Of a DNA stretch of 41,136 nucleotides, positions 25,893 to 35,162 are shown piece after piece; the stretch's first letter is position 1; each line of letters opens with the position of its first letter. The notes below the pieces were generated by a model. The model did no database searches, was not told the origin of the DNA, and was given only the letters and a program-made list of their open reading frames with translations. This DNA comes from Nanobdellota archaeon (GTDB lineage: Archaea > Nanobdellota > Nanobdellia > Pacearchaeales > GW2011-AR1), in the NCBI GenBank assembly GCA_028867075.1, contig JAGWGZ010000007.1, positions 1-41,136 of the forward strand, in the 5' to 3' direction. A program made the position numbers and the translations under genes.

Positions 25893-27065
25893 ATGCCCTG
25901 GGTTGAAATTTACAGACCGAAGAAATATTCTGAGATGAAGGGGCAGGAAGATGCTGCTGACAAACTAAGATTCTTTCTCAGGAATTTCGGGAAGGGAAAA
26001 AAGGCGATGATTCTTTACGGCCCGCCCGGAACTGGAAAGACGACTCTTGCTTATGTTGCTTCAAATGAAACGAATTCAGAAATCTTTGAACTCAATGCCT
26101 CTGATTTAAGAAACAGGGAAAGGCTGAAAGAGACGCTGAAACCCGTACTGGAACAAAAGTCTCTTACAAATGAAAGAAAAATAATCCTTATCGACGAGGT
26201 TGACGGGATTTCAAAGGAAGATTGGGGCGGATTGCCGGAATTGATTGAACTCATAGAAGATTCAGCATGGCCGATAATCCTTACTGCTAATGATGTCTGG
26301 GATAGGGGCTTTGCCCAGTTAAGGAGGCAGTGTGAGCTCGTGCAATTCAAAGAAATAGACTATAAGACAATAAAAGATGTTCTGATTTCTATTCTGAGAA
26401 AAGAAAATAAATTTCTGGAGGGTGACCTGCTGACGGGGATTTCAATAAAGGCCAAAGGAGACCTGCGCGCAGCGATAAATGACCTGCAGATAGCTTCTGA
26501 GATGGAAGATCCCCACAAGGTTCTGGAAAATGACAGAAACAGAGAGATAGACATTTTCAATGCATTGAGGATGATATTCAAGGAAAAACCAAACGAGAAC
26601 ATGCTGAAAATTTTTGATTCTGTGAACATGCCTCTGGATGAGATAATGCTCTGGATTGAAGAGAACATACCTGCCGAGTATAAGAATGAAGAGCTGGAAA
26701 AAGCTTATTCTGTACTGAGCAGCGCGGATGTATTTAAAGGCAGGATTTACAAGCAACAATATTGGAGGTTCCTGGTTTATGAGAACATTCTTCTTAGTTA
26801 CGGGATTGCATCTTCAAAGGAAGGAATCAAGAAGGGATTTACAAGCTATAAAAAACCTGAGAGAATTCTCAAGATATGGATGAACAACCAGAGGACCGCA
26901 AAGAAGAAATCTATAGCCAAGAAATATGCCGATTATGCGCATATAGGAGACAAGAGGGCAATGTATGAATTCCCGCTCATGAAAGCAATTCTGAAAAATC
27001 CTGCCGCAAGAAAAGAGCTGAAATTGGACAAAGAGGAAGAAGAATATCTTGATAAGATACAGTAA
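25893..27065 (+). CDS. rfcL: Replication factor C large subunit
   Basis: YRPKKYSEMKGQEDA; LYGPPGTGKTTLAY; LIDEVDGI; archaeal RfcL organisation. Confidence 0.95.
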   Translation: MPWVEIYRPKKYSEMKGQEDAADKLRFFLRNFGKGKKAMILYGPPGTGKTTLAYVASNETNSEIFELNASDLRNRERLKETLKPVLEQKSLTNERKIILIDEVDGISKEDWGGLPELIELIEDSAWPIILTANDVWDRGFAQLRRQCELVQFKEIDYKTIKDVLISILRKENKFLEGDLLTGISIKAKGDLRAAINDLQIASEMEDPHKVLENDRNREIDIFNALRMIFKEKPNENMLKIFDSVNMPLDEIMLWIEENIPAEYKNEELEKAYSVLSSADVFKGRIYKQQYWRFLVYENILLSYGIASSKEGIKKGFTSYKKPERILKIWMNNQRTAKKKSIAKKYADYAHIGDKRAMYEFPLMKAILKNPAARKELKLDKEEEEYLDKIQ

Positions 27066-27413
27066 TCATTTCATAGGTGCAAGAACCTGAAGTAGGTATT
27101 TCCCGTCTTTTGTCGCATATACAGGAACAATCTGGCCCTGGTAAAGGACATTCACCTGATACAGTCCGCTGAATTCGCTTACATTCACCAGTTCAACTGA
27201 TGCATTCAAATTTGAGTTCAGGAAATCCACTGAATTCTTTCCTATTATCCCGGGAGAAGTTCCCAGATTAAGACTGCCATTGAATATATAAATCAGGAGA
27301 AGAGCTGCAGAAACAACGGCAATCACCGCGAGAATTATCGTGGAAACAGCCCAGGGGTTTTTTATCTTCCCAAAGAATCTTGGCAGCTTTATTTCAAAAG
27401 AATCTTTTTTCAT
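27066..27413 (-). CDS. Hypothetical single-TM protein
   Basis: TM AVSTIILAVIAVVSAALLLIYIF; 115 aa; abuts rfcL convergently. Confidence 0.6.
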   Translation of the reverse strand: MKKDSFEIKLPRFFGKIKNPWAVSTIILAVIAVVSAALLLIYIFNGSLNLGTSPGIIGKNSVDFLNSNLNASVELVNVSEFSGLYQVNVLYQGQIVPVYATKDGKYLLQVLAPMK

Positions 27414-27502
27414 AATCAGTTCAGTAATTGATGATTTAAAAGCTTAATGTTCTCCTTTTCAAGCACGCGAAGTTTTTTATATTTTAAAGACGTTGATTTT
27501 TA

Positions 27503-28543
27503 ATGGGTTTGAACATAAGCGACATAATTCCAAGGGAAGATCTTGAAATATCCGGACTTAAAGGGAAGACCCTGTGCGTGGACGCATTTAACACGCTTTA
27601 TCAATTTCTTTCAACAATAAGGCAACCGGACGGAACGCCACTGATGGATAGTAAGGGAAGAATAACGAGCCACTTGTCAGGAATCTTTTACAGAAATGTG
27701 AACCTACTCGCAGAAGGAATAAAACTGGTCTATGTTTTTGACGGCAAAGCTCCGGATTTGAAATACAAAACTTATGAAAAAAGACAGGGGAACAGGGAGC
27801 TGGCAAGGGAGAGATATGAAGAGGCAAAGCAGGAAGAAGATGTTGAAGCGATGAAGAGATACAGCAGTCAATTTATAAGACTGAATGATGAGATAATCCG
27901 AGAGAGCAAAGAGCTGCTTGAGGCAATGGGGATTGCTGTTGTGCAGGCTCCAAGCGAAGGTGAGGCAGAAGCCGCTTATCTTGCAAGGATAAAGAAAGAT
28001 GTTTATGCAAGCGTCAGCCAGGATTACGACAGCTTATTGTTCGGTGCTCCGCGCCTCATAAGGAATCTCACTCTGGCAAGGAAAAGAAAGACCCTTCGGG
28101 GGTGGATTGAGGTAAATCCGGAGATAATAGAACTGGAAAAAGTGCTTAACTTCCTTAATCTTAATCTTGATCAGCTTATTTGCCTCGGAATTCTTGTCGG
28201 CACGGATTATAATCCAAAAGGAATTCCCGGGATAGGCCAGAAAAGGGCGCTTCAGATTGTGCAGAAATACAGGCAGCCCATCATGATATTCGGGAGCGTT
28301 GAAGAGCAGATGAACCTTCTTTCAGAAGAGGACAAGTTTGACTGGAAAGAAATCTTTGCACTCTTCCACAAACCTGGAGTGGTTGATTCTGAACTCAGCT
28401 TTTCGAGAATTGACAGGGAGAAGATAAGAAAGATTCTCGTGCATGAGCATGATTTTTCAGATGAAAGAGTTGACAAGCAGCTTGACAGGCTGTGCGAGAT
28501 TCAGGAGAGGCAGAAACAGAAAGACTTGGAGAAGTGGTTTTAG
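27503..28543 (+). CDS. fen: Flap endonuclease FEN1
   Basis: MGLNISDIIPREDLE; VDAFNTLYQFLSTIRQPDGTPLMDSKGRITSHLSGIFYR; VQAPSEGEAEAAYLA; GTDYNPKGIPGIGQKRALQIV. Confidence 0.97.
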   Translation: MGLNISDIIPREDLEISGLKGKTLCVDAFNTLYQFLSTIRQPDGTPLMDSKGRITSHLSGIFYRNVNLLAEGIKLVYVFDGKAPDLKYKTYEKRQGNRELARERYEEAKQEEDVEAMKRYSSQFIRLNDEIIRESKELLEAMGIAVVQAPSEGEAEAAYLARIKKDVYASVSQDYDSLLFGAPRLIRNLTLARKRKTLRGWIEVNPEIIELEKVLNFLNLNLDQLICLGILVGTDYNPKGIPGIGQKRALQIVQKYRQPIMIFGSVEEQMNLLSEEDKFDWKEIFALFHKPGVVDSELSFSRIDREKIRKILVHEHDFSDERVDKQLDRLCEIQERQKQKDLEKWF

Positions 28544-28791
28544 CTTCCCAATCTTTTTATATCATCGCGTATCCTGACCATCTGCGCATATAATTCCCGG
28601 AGACGGGGATCTCCCGGATTTGATGCTATTATGCTTTGATAACTTTGTTCAATCTGAGCATAACTGTTCATCAGTGATTTTCTTCTATCTGCTTTTTCCC
28701 TTCCCAGCTCGGCCGCTATTTTCTCTTTTCTTTTATTCTCTTTTGCATAATCCTCTTCGGCATTTTTCAGCGAATTTGCGCGCGCAACCAT
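28540..28791 (-). CDS. Small coiled-coil hypothetical protein
   Basis: 83 aa charged helical ORF; 4-nt overlap with fen1 stop. Confidence 0.5.
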   Translation of the reverse strand: MVARANSLKNAEEDYAKENKRKEKIAAELGREKADRRKSLMNSYAQIEQSYQSIIASNPGDPRLRELYAQMVRIRDDIKRLGS

Positions 28792-28838
28792 GTCTCTCTC
28801 CTTAGAAATATCTCTTTTTTCCTGCTGTATCCTGTTAT

Positions 28839-29381
28839 CTATATTGCCAGACCTGGTTTTGCTTTTTTTTTACGCCGGAGGAGAAGTATTATTCCGGCAA
28901 GCACAAGGATTATTCCGATTATTATTGAGACCCCTGACGAATAAAGCAGCCCAGTAAATGAAGCCGTCAGGAAAATTCCGCCAAGTATGATAAATGTCCA
29001 TGACCTGAAGAGGATGAAGAATAATACTAAGAATGCAAGCAGTGCAATGGCTCCTACAGTGTAGAATGTTCCTTCCGAAATTCCTGTTGTTGACATTATC
29101 ACAGATGGCCAGGATGAAAATGTGGAGATCTTTGTTGTTCCGTAAGTTGCAGCAAGCGCCAAAAGTGCAGCAATAACAGAACCTGTTCCCTTATTCTTTT
29201 TGAACAGTTTATTTGTTGAGATTCTTATGACTAAGAAGAGAATGAAGAAAATTATTGGCAGGATTATATTGCTCGGATCAATTGAGCTTGAGATTTGCCC
29301 GAGGGAAAATGCCTGAGCAGATGCAAAACCCGTGAATGTTGTCAACGCCATGAATGCGCAGATTATCAAACCCTTTCTCAT
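28839..29381 (-). CDS. Multi-TM membrane protein
   Basis: Signal-like N-terminus plus several TM segments; basic tail RRKKKAKPG. Confidence 0.65.
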   Translation of the reverse strand: MRKGLIICAFMALTTFTGFASAQAFSLGQISSSIDPSNIILPIIFFILFLVIRISTNKLFKKNKGTGSVIAALLALAATYGTTKISTFSSWPSVIMSTTGISEGTFYTVGAIALLAFLVLFFILFRSWTFIILGGIFLTASFTGLLYSSGVSIIIGIILVLAGIILLLRRKKKAKPGLAI

Positions 29382-29460
29382 TCATTAAAGTATGAATTCT
29401 CTCTTATAAATTTATCTCAAGGATTGCGCATAAGTTTTTAAGAAACTGTTAATTCATTGA

Positions 29461-30303
29461 TTGATGGAAAAAGGCTCTTTTGATTTGCTGGGGAATATTG
29501 CAATCGTGAAATTCCAGAAAGGAATAAAGACATCGGACAAGAAACTCTTTGCAGGGAAACTGATGAAAGAAAATAACTCTGTGAAAACCGTGCTTGAAAA
29601 AATCGGGAAGTTTAAGGGAAGACTGAGAAAACAGACGACGAGGTATCTCTCAGGACAAAAAAACAAGGAGGCCATCTATCATGAAAACGGCTGCGTATTC
29701 AGGTTCAATGTTGATGACACCTACTTCTCTCCGCGCCTGAGCAATGAAAGAAAAGAGATTGCCCTGAAAATAAAAAAAGGAGACCGGATTTTGGTGATGT
29801 TTGCGGGCGTTGCTCCTTTTCCGATCATAATAGCCAAGCTTTCAAAAGCCGAGGAGGTTTATTCAAATGAGATCAACAGGAAGGCGAATGAATATGCAAA
29901 TCTTAATATTGAATTAAATAAAATGAAAGGAAGAGTTATCCTGTTGCCCGGTGACATAAAGAAGGTCGCGGAAAAATTATCCCGCCGCCAAGCCCCCGCC
30001 GCCTTTTCGGGCAGAAAAGAGAATAGGATTCAAAATGGAATCCCGCGGTATTTTGATGTCATTGCCATGCCGCGCCCACAACTGAGGGATTCTTTTTTGA
30101 AAGAAGCTTTTTCATTATCAAAAAAAGGAACGCGAATTTATTATTATGACTTTTGCAAGGAAGATGAAATTGATTTGGTAATTGACAAGGTAAAGAATGA
30201 AGCAAAAAAGAACAGAAAGAAAATCAAAATCCTGAATGTGAAGAAGGCGGGAAATATCTCTCCTTACAGATACAGAATCAGGGTTGATTTCAGAGTCTTA
30301 TGA
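29461..30303 (+). CDS. trm5: tRNA (guanine37-N1)-methyltransferase, Trm5-like
   Basis: FRFNVDDTYFSPRLSNERKEIALKIKKGDRILVMFAGVAPFPIIIAK; VYSNEINRKANEYANLNIELN. Confidence 0.88.
   Translation: MMEKGSFDLLGNIAIVKFQKGIKTSDKKLFAGKLMKENNSVKTVLEKIGKFKGRLRKQTTRYLSGQKNKEAIYHENGCVFRFNVDDTYFSPRLSNERKEIALKIKKGDRILVMFAGVAPFPIIIAKLSKAEEVYSNEINRKANEYANLNIELNKMKGRVILLPGDIKKVAEKLSRRQAPAAFSGRKENRIQNGIPRYFDVIAMPRPQLRDSFLKEAFSLSKKGTRIYYYDFCKEDEIDLVIDKVKNEAKKNRKKIKILNVKKAGNISPYRYRIRVDFRVL
29981..30053 (+). other. Atypical GC-rich, palindromic in-frame segment inside trm5
   Basis: CCCGCCGCCAAGCCCCCGCCGCC followed by hairpin GGATTC AAAATG GAATCC; encodes SRRQAPAAFSGRKENRIQNGIPR between conserved blocks. Confidence 0.45.
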
Positions 30304-30304
30304 T

Positions 30305-31621
30305 TCAGTAAAGCAATTCTTTTTCAGTGCTTATTGCTGTTGGAGCTTCACCTCCGTGCCAAGTGAACCTTGGCCTGACACGCATAGGATAAATCCTCTC
30401 TGAGTTGTCATCAAGAATTATGGCTGAGCCTTTCAGTGAAGGCAAATCATCCATGTATCTTTTTATGCTTTCTGTAAGATAGGTCTGCATTATGAATCCC
30501 AATGCGTCCAAGTCCGGCTTTGAAGTCACCCTGTGCGAGATTACGACATCTGACTGGGTCATGACGTCTCTGTGAATCTGTCCCGGCTGCTGTGTCGCCA
30601 TGACAAGGGAGACTCCCGGCTGCCTTCCCTCGCGCAAAAGCTGAATTAATGCATCTGTTGCAGCTGTCTTTCCCATTAGTGGAAGAAATTCGTGCGCTTC
30701 ATCTATGAAAATCCACGTCAGCGGAGTGTCTTTTATGTTTGCCATTGAGAGATAATTTGCACCCTTCCCTATAGATTCTATCTCTTCTTTTTTTCTTGCG
30801 TCCATCCTTTCATTGAATATCTTTCTGCACACGAGGCTTATGACCAGCGCACGGACATTGAATGCGCCGATTGAATTGTAAACGCTTAAGTCAAGAACAG
30901 AGCTTGTTCCTGAAGTTATCAGGTCGCGGATTTGCGTTGCATTTTCCCCCCTCTCCGAGAAAACGCCCCATGTTCGCGCTGCTTCAAAAAGAGAGGATGC
31001 CGCATTCCTGACGTCCTGCGTTGATTTATCATCTTTTGCAAATTCATCTATAATGTCTTCCAAGCCGAATTTTCCATGCAACCTCAGCCTTGTTATGGTC
31101 CTTTCAATTAAAACAGAGACTGGATTTATCATGTCCAGTTCAAATGTCAGTATCCAATCTTCCGGGTTGAGCTCTGTTATATCTAGCGCAAATCTTTCAT
31201 CAGCAGGCACTCCTTTTTCTATGTATGAGTCATAATATCCGAATGGCACGAAGATTTTTACAGGCAGGTTTTTTGTTTTTAGCCCCCATTCCTGGAGCAA
31301 ATCCCTGTCTTTTTCATTCCTGAATTTCATTGTCCAATAAATTCCCATTGTGTCAAAAATCAATGAGGCTATGTTCTGGCTGACTTCAGAAGGTAGATTT
31401 GAAAGTTCTTCTGCAATTGCGCCGAGAGTGTAAGACTTTCCGCTCCCTCTTTTTCCAGCGACTAAGACTACATGGCTTCTCGCTATGTCCATCAGAATTC
31501 TGTTGCTAAGGGAAGTATACTGCCCCATTCTCACAAATCCTTTGCCTATGAAGATGAGGCCTTTATCTCCGAACTTTTTTTTGTCTGCCGAATCACGTCC
31601 GATAATTATATCGTATGGCAT
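30305..31621 (-). CDS. herA: HerA-type (DUF87/FtsK-HerA) ATPase
   Basis: VLVAGKRGSGKSYTLGAIAEEL Walker A; TWIFIDEAHEFLP Walker B; MATQQPGQIHRDVMTQSDVVISHRVTSKPD. Confidence 0.88.
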   Translation of the reverse strand: MPYDIIIGRDSADKKKFGDKGLIFIGKGFVRMGQYTSLSNRILMDIARSHVVLVAGKRGSGKSYTLGAIAEELSNLPSEVSQNIASLIFDTMGIYWTMKFRNEKDRDLLQEWGLKTKNLPVKIFVPFGYYDSYIEKGVPADERFALDITELNPEDWILTFELDMINPVSVLIERTITRLRLHGKFGLEDIIDEFAKDDKSTQDVRNAASSLFEAARTWGVFSERGENATQIRDLITSGTSSVLDLSVYNSIGAFNVRALVISLVCRKIFNERMDARKKEEIESIGKGANYLSMANIKDTPLTWIFIDEAHEFLPLMGKTAATDALIQLLREGRQPGVSLVMATQQPGQIHRDVMTQSDVVISHRVTSKPDLDALGFIMQTYLTESIKRYMDDLPSLKGSAIILDDNSERIYPMRVRPRFTWHGGEAPTAISTEKELLY

Positions 31622-31647
31622 ATTAAAGAGAAAAAGCAGAGAGACTT

Positions 31648-31884
31648 TTAATTATTTCTATGTTGCCCAGCCATTTTTTCATTGGCCATGTCTTTGAGAC
31701 TTATCAAATGAGTGTAAAAGGCAATGTCCCCTTTATCTGTTGATGTCTTTACCCGTTCTATCCATGCTTCTCTAACAGGATCCTCTATTTGAAGTTCTCC
31801 TTCGGGTCTATGAGAGTGCCTATATGCGAGGTTGTCTGTTTCCAAGTCATACGGCTCTGCGGGCTCAAAATTTAAATCTCCCAT
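31648..31884 (-). CDS. Hypothetical protein (78 aa)
   Basis: Short intact ORF between herA and the repeat-bearing intergenic region. Confidence 0.45.
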   Translation of the reverse strand: MGDLNFEPAEPYDLETDNLAYRHSHRPEGELQIEDPVREAWIERVKTSTDKGDIAFYTHLISLKDMANEKMAGQHRNN

Positions 31885-31926
31885 ATCAACATGCGGAATT
31901 CACGATTTTTAAGTTTTATGAATTAT

Positions 31927-32060
31927 AAAGGGAACCAAAGTTTCCCTTTATCAAACCTTCCTTTAAAAGTGGTTCAAGACTGATTGGAGAACCAAGGTTC
32001 TCCTTATCAACCTCTCCTTTTAGAAGCCAAGATTCTTCTTACCAACTTCTCCTTCTAAAA
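31927..32060 (+). repeat. Degenerate tandem palindromic repeat array upstream of polB
   Basis: AAAGGGAACCAAAGTTTCCCTTTATCAAACCTTCC / GGAGAACCAAGGTTCTCCTTATCAACCTCTCC / AGAAGCCAAGATTCTTCTTACCAACTTCTCC; last two units 35 nt apart; contains hairpins. Confidence 0.7.
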
Positions 32061-32103
32061 TCCCAGCATTTTTTTAAGAATGGCTTAATTTTAAATAAGT
32101 TCA

Positions 32104-34659
32104 ATGTCCTATTTTTGTATGAAAATCCAGTTCATCCCCTTAGATTATGACTACTTTGACTTTGAAGGAAAAAATTATGCAAAGATAATTGGAAGAGATG
32201 AGGGGGGAAAAAGAGTCTGCATCATTGATTCTTGCGATGTTTATTTCTGGGCTGTTCTGGATGATAAAGTGAATGAAAAGCAAACAGAAAAACTGAAAGA
32301 GAAGATAGAGAAGATTCAGCTGAGCATTAAGGGAAGGAAGACGAAAGTCGAGAAAGTTGAACTTCATAAGAAGAAATTTTTGGGAAGAGATGTCAGGGCC
32401 CTTAAAATTTTTGCCACGAACTACAAGGATTTGCATGACATTGCAGACAGGCTGGGGACGAATGAAATAGAAAAAAGGAGAGGCTATGACCTTGGTTTTA
32501 TAACTCATTACATAATTGAAAGGAGCCTTATTCCCCTGAACTGGTATGAAATTGAAGGAGAGTTGCTGAACAACAGCCAGGAATTCGGAGGCATTGATTC
32601 CGCGCTTGATGTTGATTTCTGTATCAAGTTAAATTCCCTGAAAGAAATTGAAGGGAAAGACAGGAGATTCATTCCAAAGGTTCTTGCATTTGACATTGAA
32701 ACGGATGAGTTCAGAATCGGGAAAGGGAAAATCCTGATGATATCCATGGTTTCTGAAAATTTCAGGAAGGTCTTGACATGGAAGAAAGTTAAAGATAAGG
32801 CAGAGTTTGTTGAGTATGTGAAAGATGAGGCGGAGCTGATTGAGAGATTTGCTGATAACGTGAAAAAGATTTCCCCTGACTTTCTTACAGGATACTTCAG
32901 CGACGGCTTTGATATGCCCTATCTCAAGGCGAGAGCGGAGGAGAATGGAGTGAAGCTGTCTCTCGGATTGGATGGAACCCAACCTATTTTTCATCGCGGT
33001 GCCGTTCTGACTGCAAAAGTTGATGGGATCGTGCACATAGACCTGCTGAAATTCACCGAGGCTGCTTATTCACAGTACATGCAATCTGAGACTCTGTCCT
33101 TGAATGATGTCGCGAAGGAATTTTTAGGAGACAATAAAAAAGAGTTCAGTTTCAGGTCTTTATCTGAAATGTCAGAGTCAGATTGGAAGGATTATTTTGA
33201 ATACAATCTCCATGATTCTACCCTCACTTATCGGCTTTTCATGAAATTTTGGCCGGATTTATTGGAATTCTCAAAAGTCATGCAGGAGCCTGTTTTTGAT
33301 GTTTCAAGGAACGGGATGTCAAAGAATGTTGAAGACTACATCATCCACAATCTTGATAGATTCAATGAGATCCCGGAAAAAAGGCCGACACATGAAGAAA
33401 TAGGAAAGAGAAGAGGCAGGGAGAAATATGAAGGGGCTTTTGTTTTTCAGCCAACGCCCGGACTGTATGAAGATATTGTGTTCTTTGATTTCACAAGTTA
33501 TTGGCCGAGCATAATTGTCACCTTTAATCTTTCCGCATCCACTCTTCTTGAAAACCAGAACCAAGGTTCCGCACCTCCTATTGATAAAAAGAGAAGCGAT
33601 AGTTCCTCATTTTCTATTGATAACAAAATCAGAAAGAAGGAGAAGGATGCTCTTGAGGTTGATGTTTCAGGGAAGAAATTTTATTTCAGCAAAGAGCCGG
33701 GATTCTTTCCGCAGATGCTGAAAGAGATAATCTTACTGAGGAAAAAGTACAAGCAGGAGCTGAAGAAAAAAGAAGACGCAATCACAAGAGCAAGGAGCAA
33801 TGCTTTCAAACTCCTGGCGAATGCTTCCTACGGCTATCAGGGATTCTTTGGGGCGAGATACTACTGCCCGGAAGCTTCTGCCGCAACGACTTCTATAAGC
33901 AGAGATTTTATAAAAAAGATGATCAAAAGTATAGACAATTCCGGCTTCAAAACGATTTACTCTGATACAGATTCCATTGCATTTCTCAGGAATAAGAAAT
34001 CAAAAAGCGAAACTTTGCACATGCTTGAGTCTCTGAATAAAGAGCTTCCAGGAATAATGGAACTAGAATTAGAGGATTTTTACAAGAGGGGAATTTGGGT
34101 CACAAAAAGGACAGGGGAATTTGGAGCGAAGAAAAAATACGCGCTGATAGGTGAAGGCGGAAAGATGAAGATAAGGGGCTTTGAGACAGTGAGAAGAGAT
34201 TGGTGCGATTTGGCAAGAGAAACGCAAAACAGGGTTCTGCAGATGATTCTTGACGATGGAAACGAGAAGAGGGCATTGAATTATGTCAGAGACATTGCAA
34301 AAAAGATAAAGGCAAGAAAAGTTGGCAGGAAAGAGATTTTGATAAGGACACAGCTCACAAAACCGCTTTCAGAGTACAAGGCGATTTCACCGCATGTTGT
34401 CGCCGCACGGAGGATGGAAGAGCAGAAAATTCCGATTGATGAGGGCGCTTTGATTGAATATTACATTTCAGAGATTGAAGGTAAGAAAAAACTTGTCCGC
34501 GACAGGGTGAAACTTGCGCATGAAGAGGGAGAGTATGACGTTGAATATTACCTGAAACACCAAATCCTGCCTGCTGTTGAAAATATTTTCCAGGTTTTCG
34601 GGCTTGATATAAATATAACTCTTAATGCAAAGAATCAAATGACCTTGGAAGGATTTTAA
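32104..34659 (+). CDS. polB: Family B DNA polymerase
   Basis: Exo I AFDIETDEF; motif A DFTSYWPSII; motif B KLLANASYGYQGF; motif C YSDTDSIAF; KKKYA. Confidence 0.97.
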   Translation: MSYFCMKIQFIPLDYDYFDFEGKNYAKIIGRDEGGKRVCIIDSCDVYFWAVLDDKVNEKQTEKLKEKIEKIQLSIKGRKTKVEKVELHKKKFLGRDVRALKIFATNYKDLHDIADRLGTNEIEKRRGYDLGFITHYIIERSLIPLNWYEIEGELLNNSQEFGGIDSALDVDFCIKLNSLKEIEGKDRRFIPKVLAFDIETDEFRIGKGKILMISMVSENFRKVLTWKKVKDKAEFVEYVKDEAELIERFADNVKKISPDFLTGYFSDGFDMPYLKARAEENGVKLSLGLDGTQPIFHRGAVLTAKVDGIVHIDLLKFTEAAYSQYMQSETLSLNDVAKEFLGDNKKEFSFRSLSEMSESDWKDYFEYNLHDSTLTYRLFMKFWPDLLEFSKVMQEPVFDVSRNGMSKNVEDYIIHNLDRFNEIPEKRPTHEEIGKRRGREKYEGAFVFQPTPGLYEDIVFFDFTSYWPSIIVTFNLSASTLLENQNQGSAPPIDKKRSDSSSFSIDNKIRKKEKDALEVDVSGKKFYFSKEPGFFPQMLKEIILLRKKYKQELKKKEDAITRARSNAFKLLANASYGYQGFFGARYYCPEASAATTSISRDFIKKMIKSIDNSGFKTIYSDTDSIAFLRNKKSKSETLHMLESLNKELPGIMELELEDFYKRGIWVTKRTGEFGAKKKYALIGEGGKMKIRGFETVRRDWCDLARETQNRVLQMILDDGNEKRALNYVRDIAKKIKARKVGRKEILIRTQLTKPLSEYKAISPHVVAARRMEEQKIPIDEGALIEYYISEIEGKKKLVRDRVKLAHEEGEYDVEYYLKHQILPAVENIFQVFGLDINITLNAKNQMTLEGF
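33556..33636 (+). repeat. In-frame 36-nt repeat insertion in polB (two tandem units)
   Basis: CAGAACCAA + GGTTCCGCACCTCCTATTGATAAAAAGAGAAGCGAT (33565-33600) + AGTTCCTCATTTTCTATTGATAACAAAATCAGAAAG (33601-33636); 33556-33585 identical to 38591-38620. Confidence 0.85.
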
Positions 34660-35111
34660 GACTTTATTCCCACAACCTCTCCGGAAAGAACTTCATCAAG
34701 AAATGCATCAACTTCAGACTTATTCTCTGATTTTTTATGGGGCAATGTACGTTTTTGATCCTTGCTTTTCTGGTTGTAATTATCAATTAAATGCTCTTTA
34801 ATGTAACTTCCAGTGCCTCTTTCTTCAGCGATCTCTTCCAATCGGTGTATTCTGTTGACAATACTTCTCTCTGCGTTCTTAAGAATTCTTGCAGGTTCAT
34901 ATTCGCTGTTTATGTCTATAGCCACGCCGTAATTTGCCTGTTTTTCATCCTGTCCAAATGAGATGCAGTAAAGTTTTCCTCTTGATACAGTCAAGATTAT
35001 CCTTCCATCGTGCCTTCCGATGATTGTTTGCGAGGGGAAATTCAGAATATAAGAGATATTCTTTTCGTTGTAGAATTTGACTTTTTCCAGGTTTGTTCCA
35101 ATGTTTTCCAT
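34656..35111 (-). CDS. Hypothetical protein (151 aa)
   Basis: Intact ORF, stop overlaps polB stop. Confidence 0.6.
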   Translation of the reverse strand: MENIGTNLEKVKFYNEKNISYILNFPSQTIIGRHDGRIILTVSRGKLYCISFGQDEKQANYGVAIDINSEYEPARILKNAERSIVNRIHRLEEIAEERGTGSYIKEHLIDNYNQKSKDQKRTLPHKKSENKSEVDAFLDEVLSGEVVGIKS

Positions 35112-35162
35112 TTTATGACTACTATCAAGTGACTATTTAAACCTTTTGCCAGAAATGGTTTA

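Noticed and set aside
32140-33036. Several minus-strand ORFs within polB
   Set aside because: Overlap the conserved PolB exonuclease region; no start context or homology evidence.
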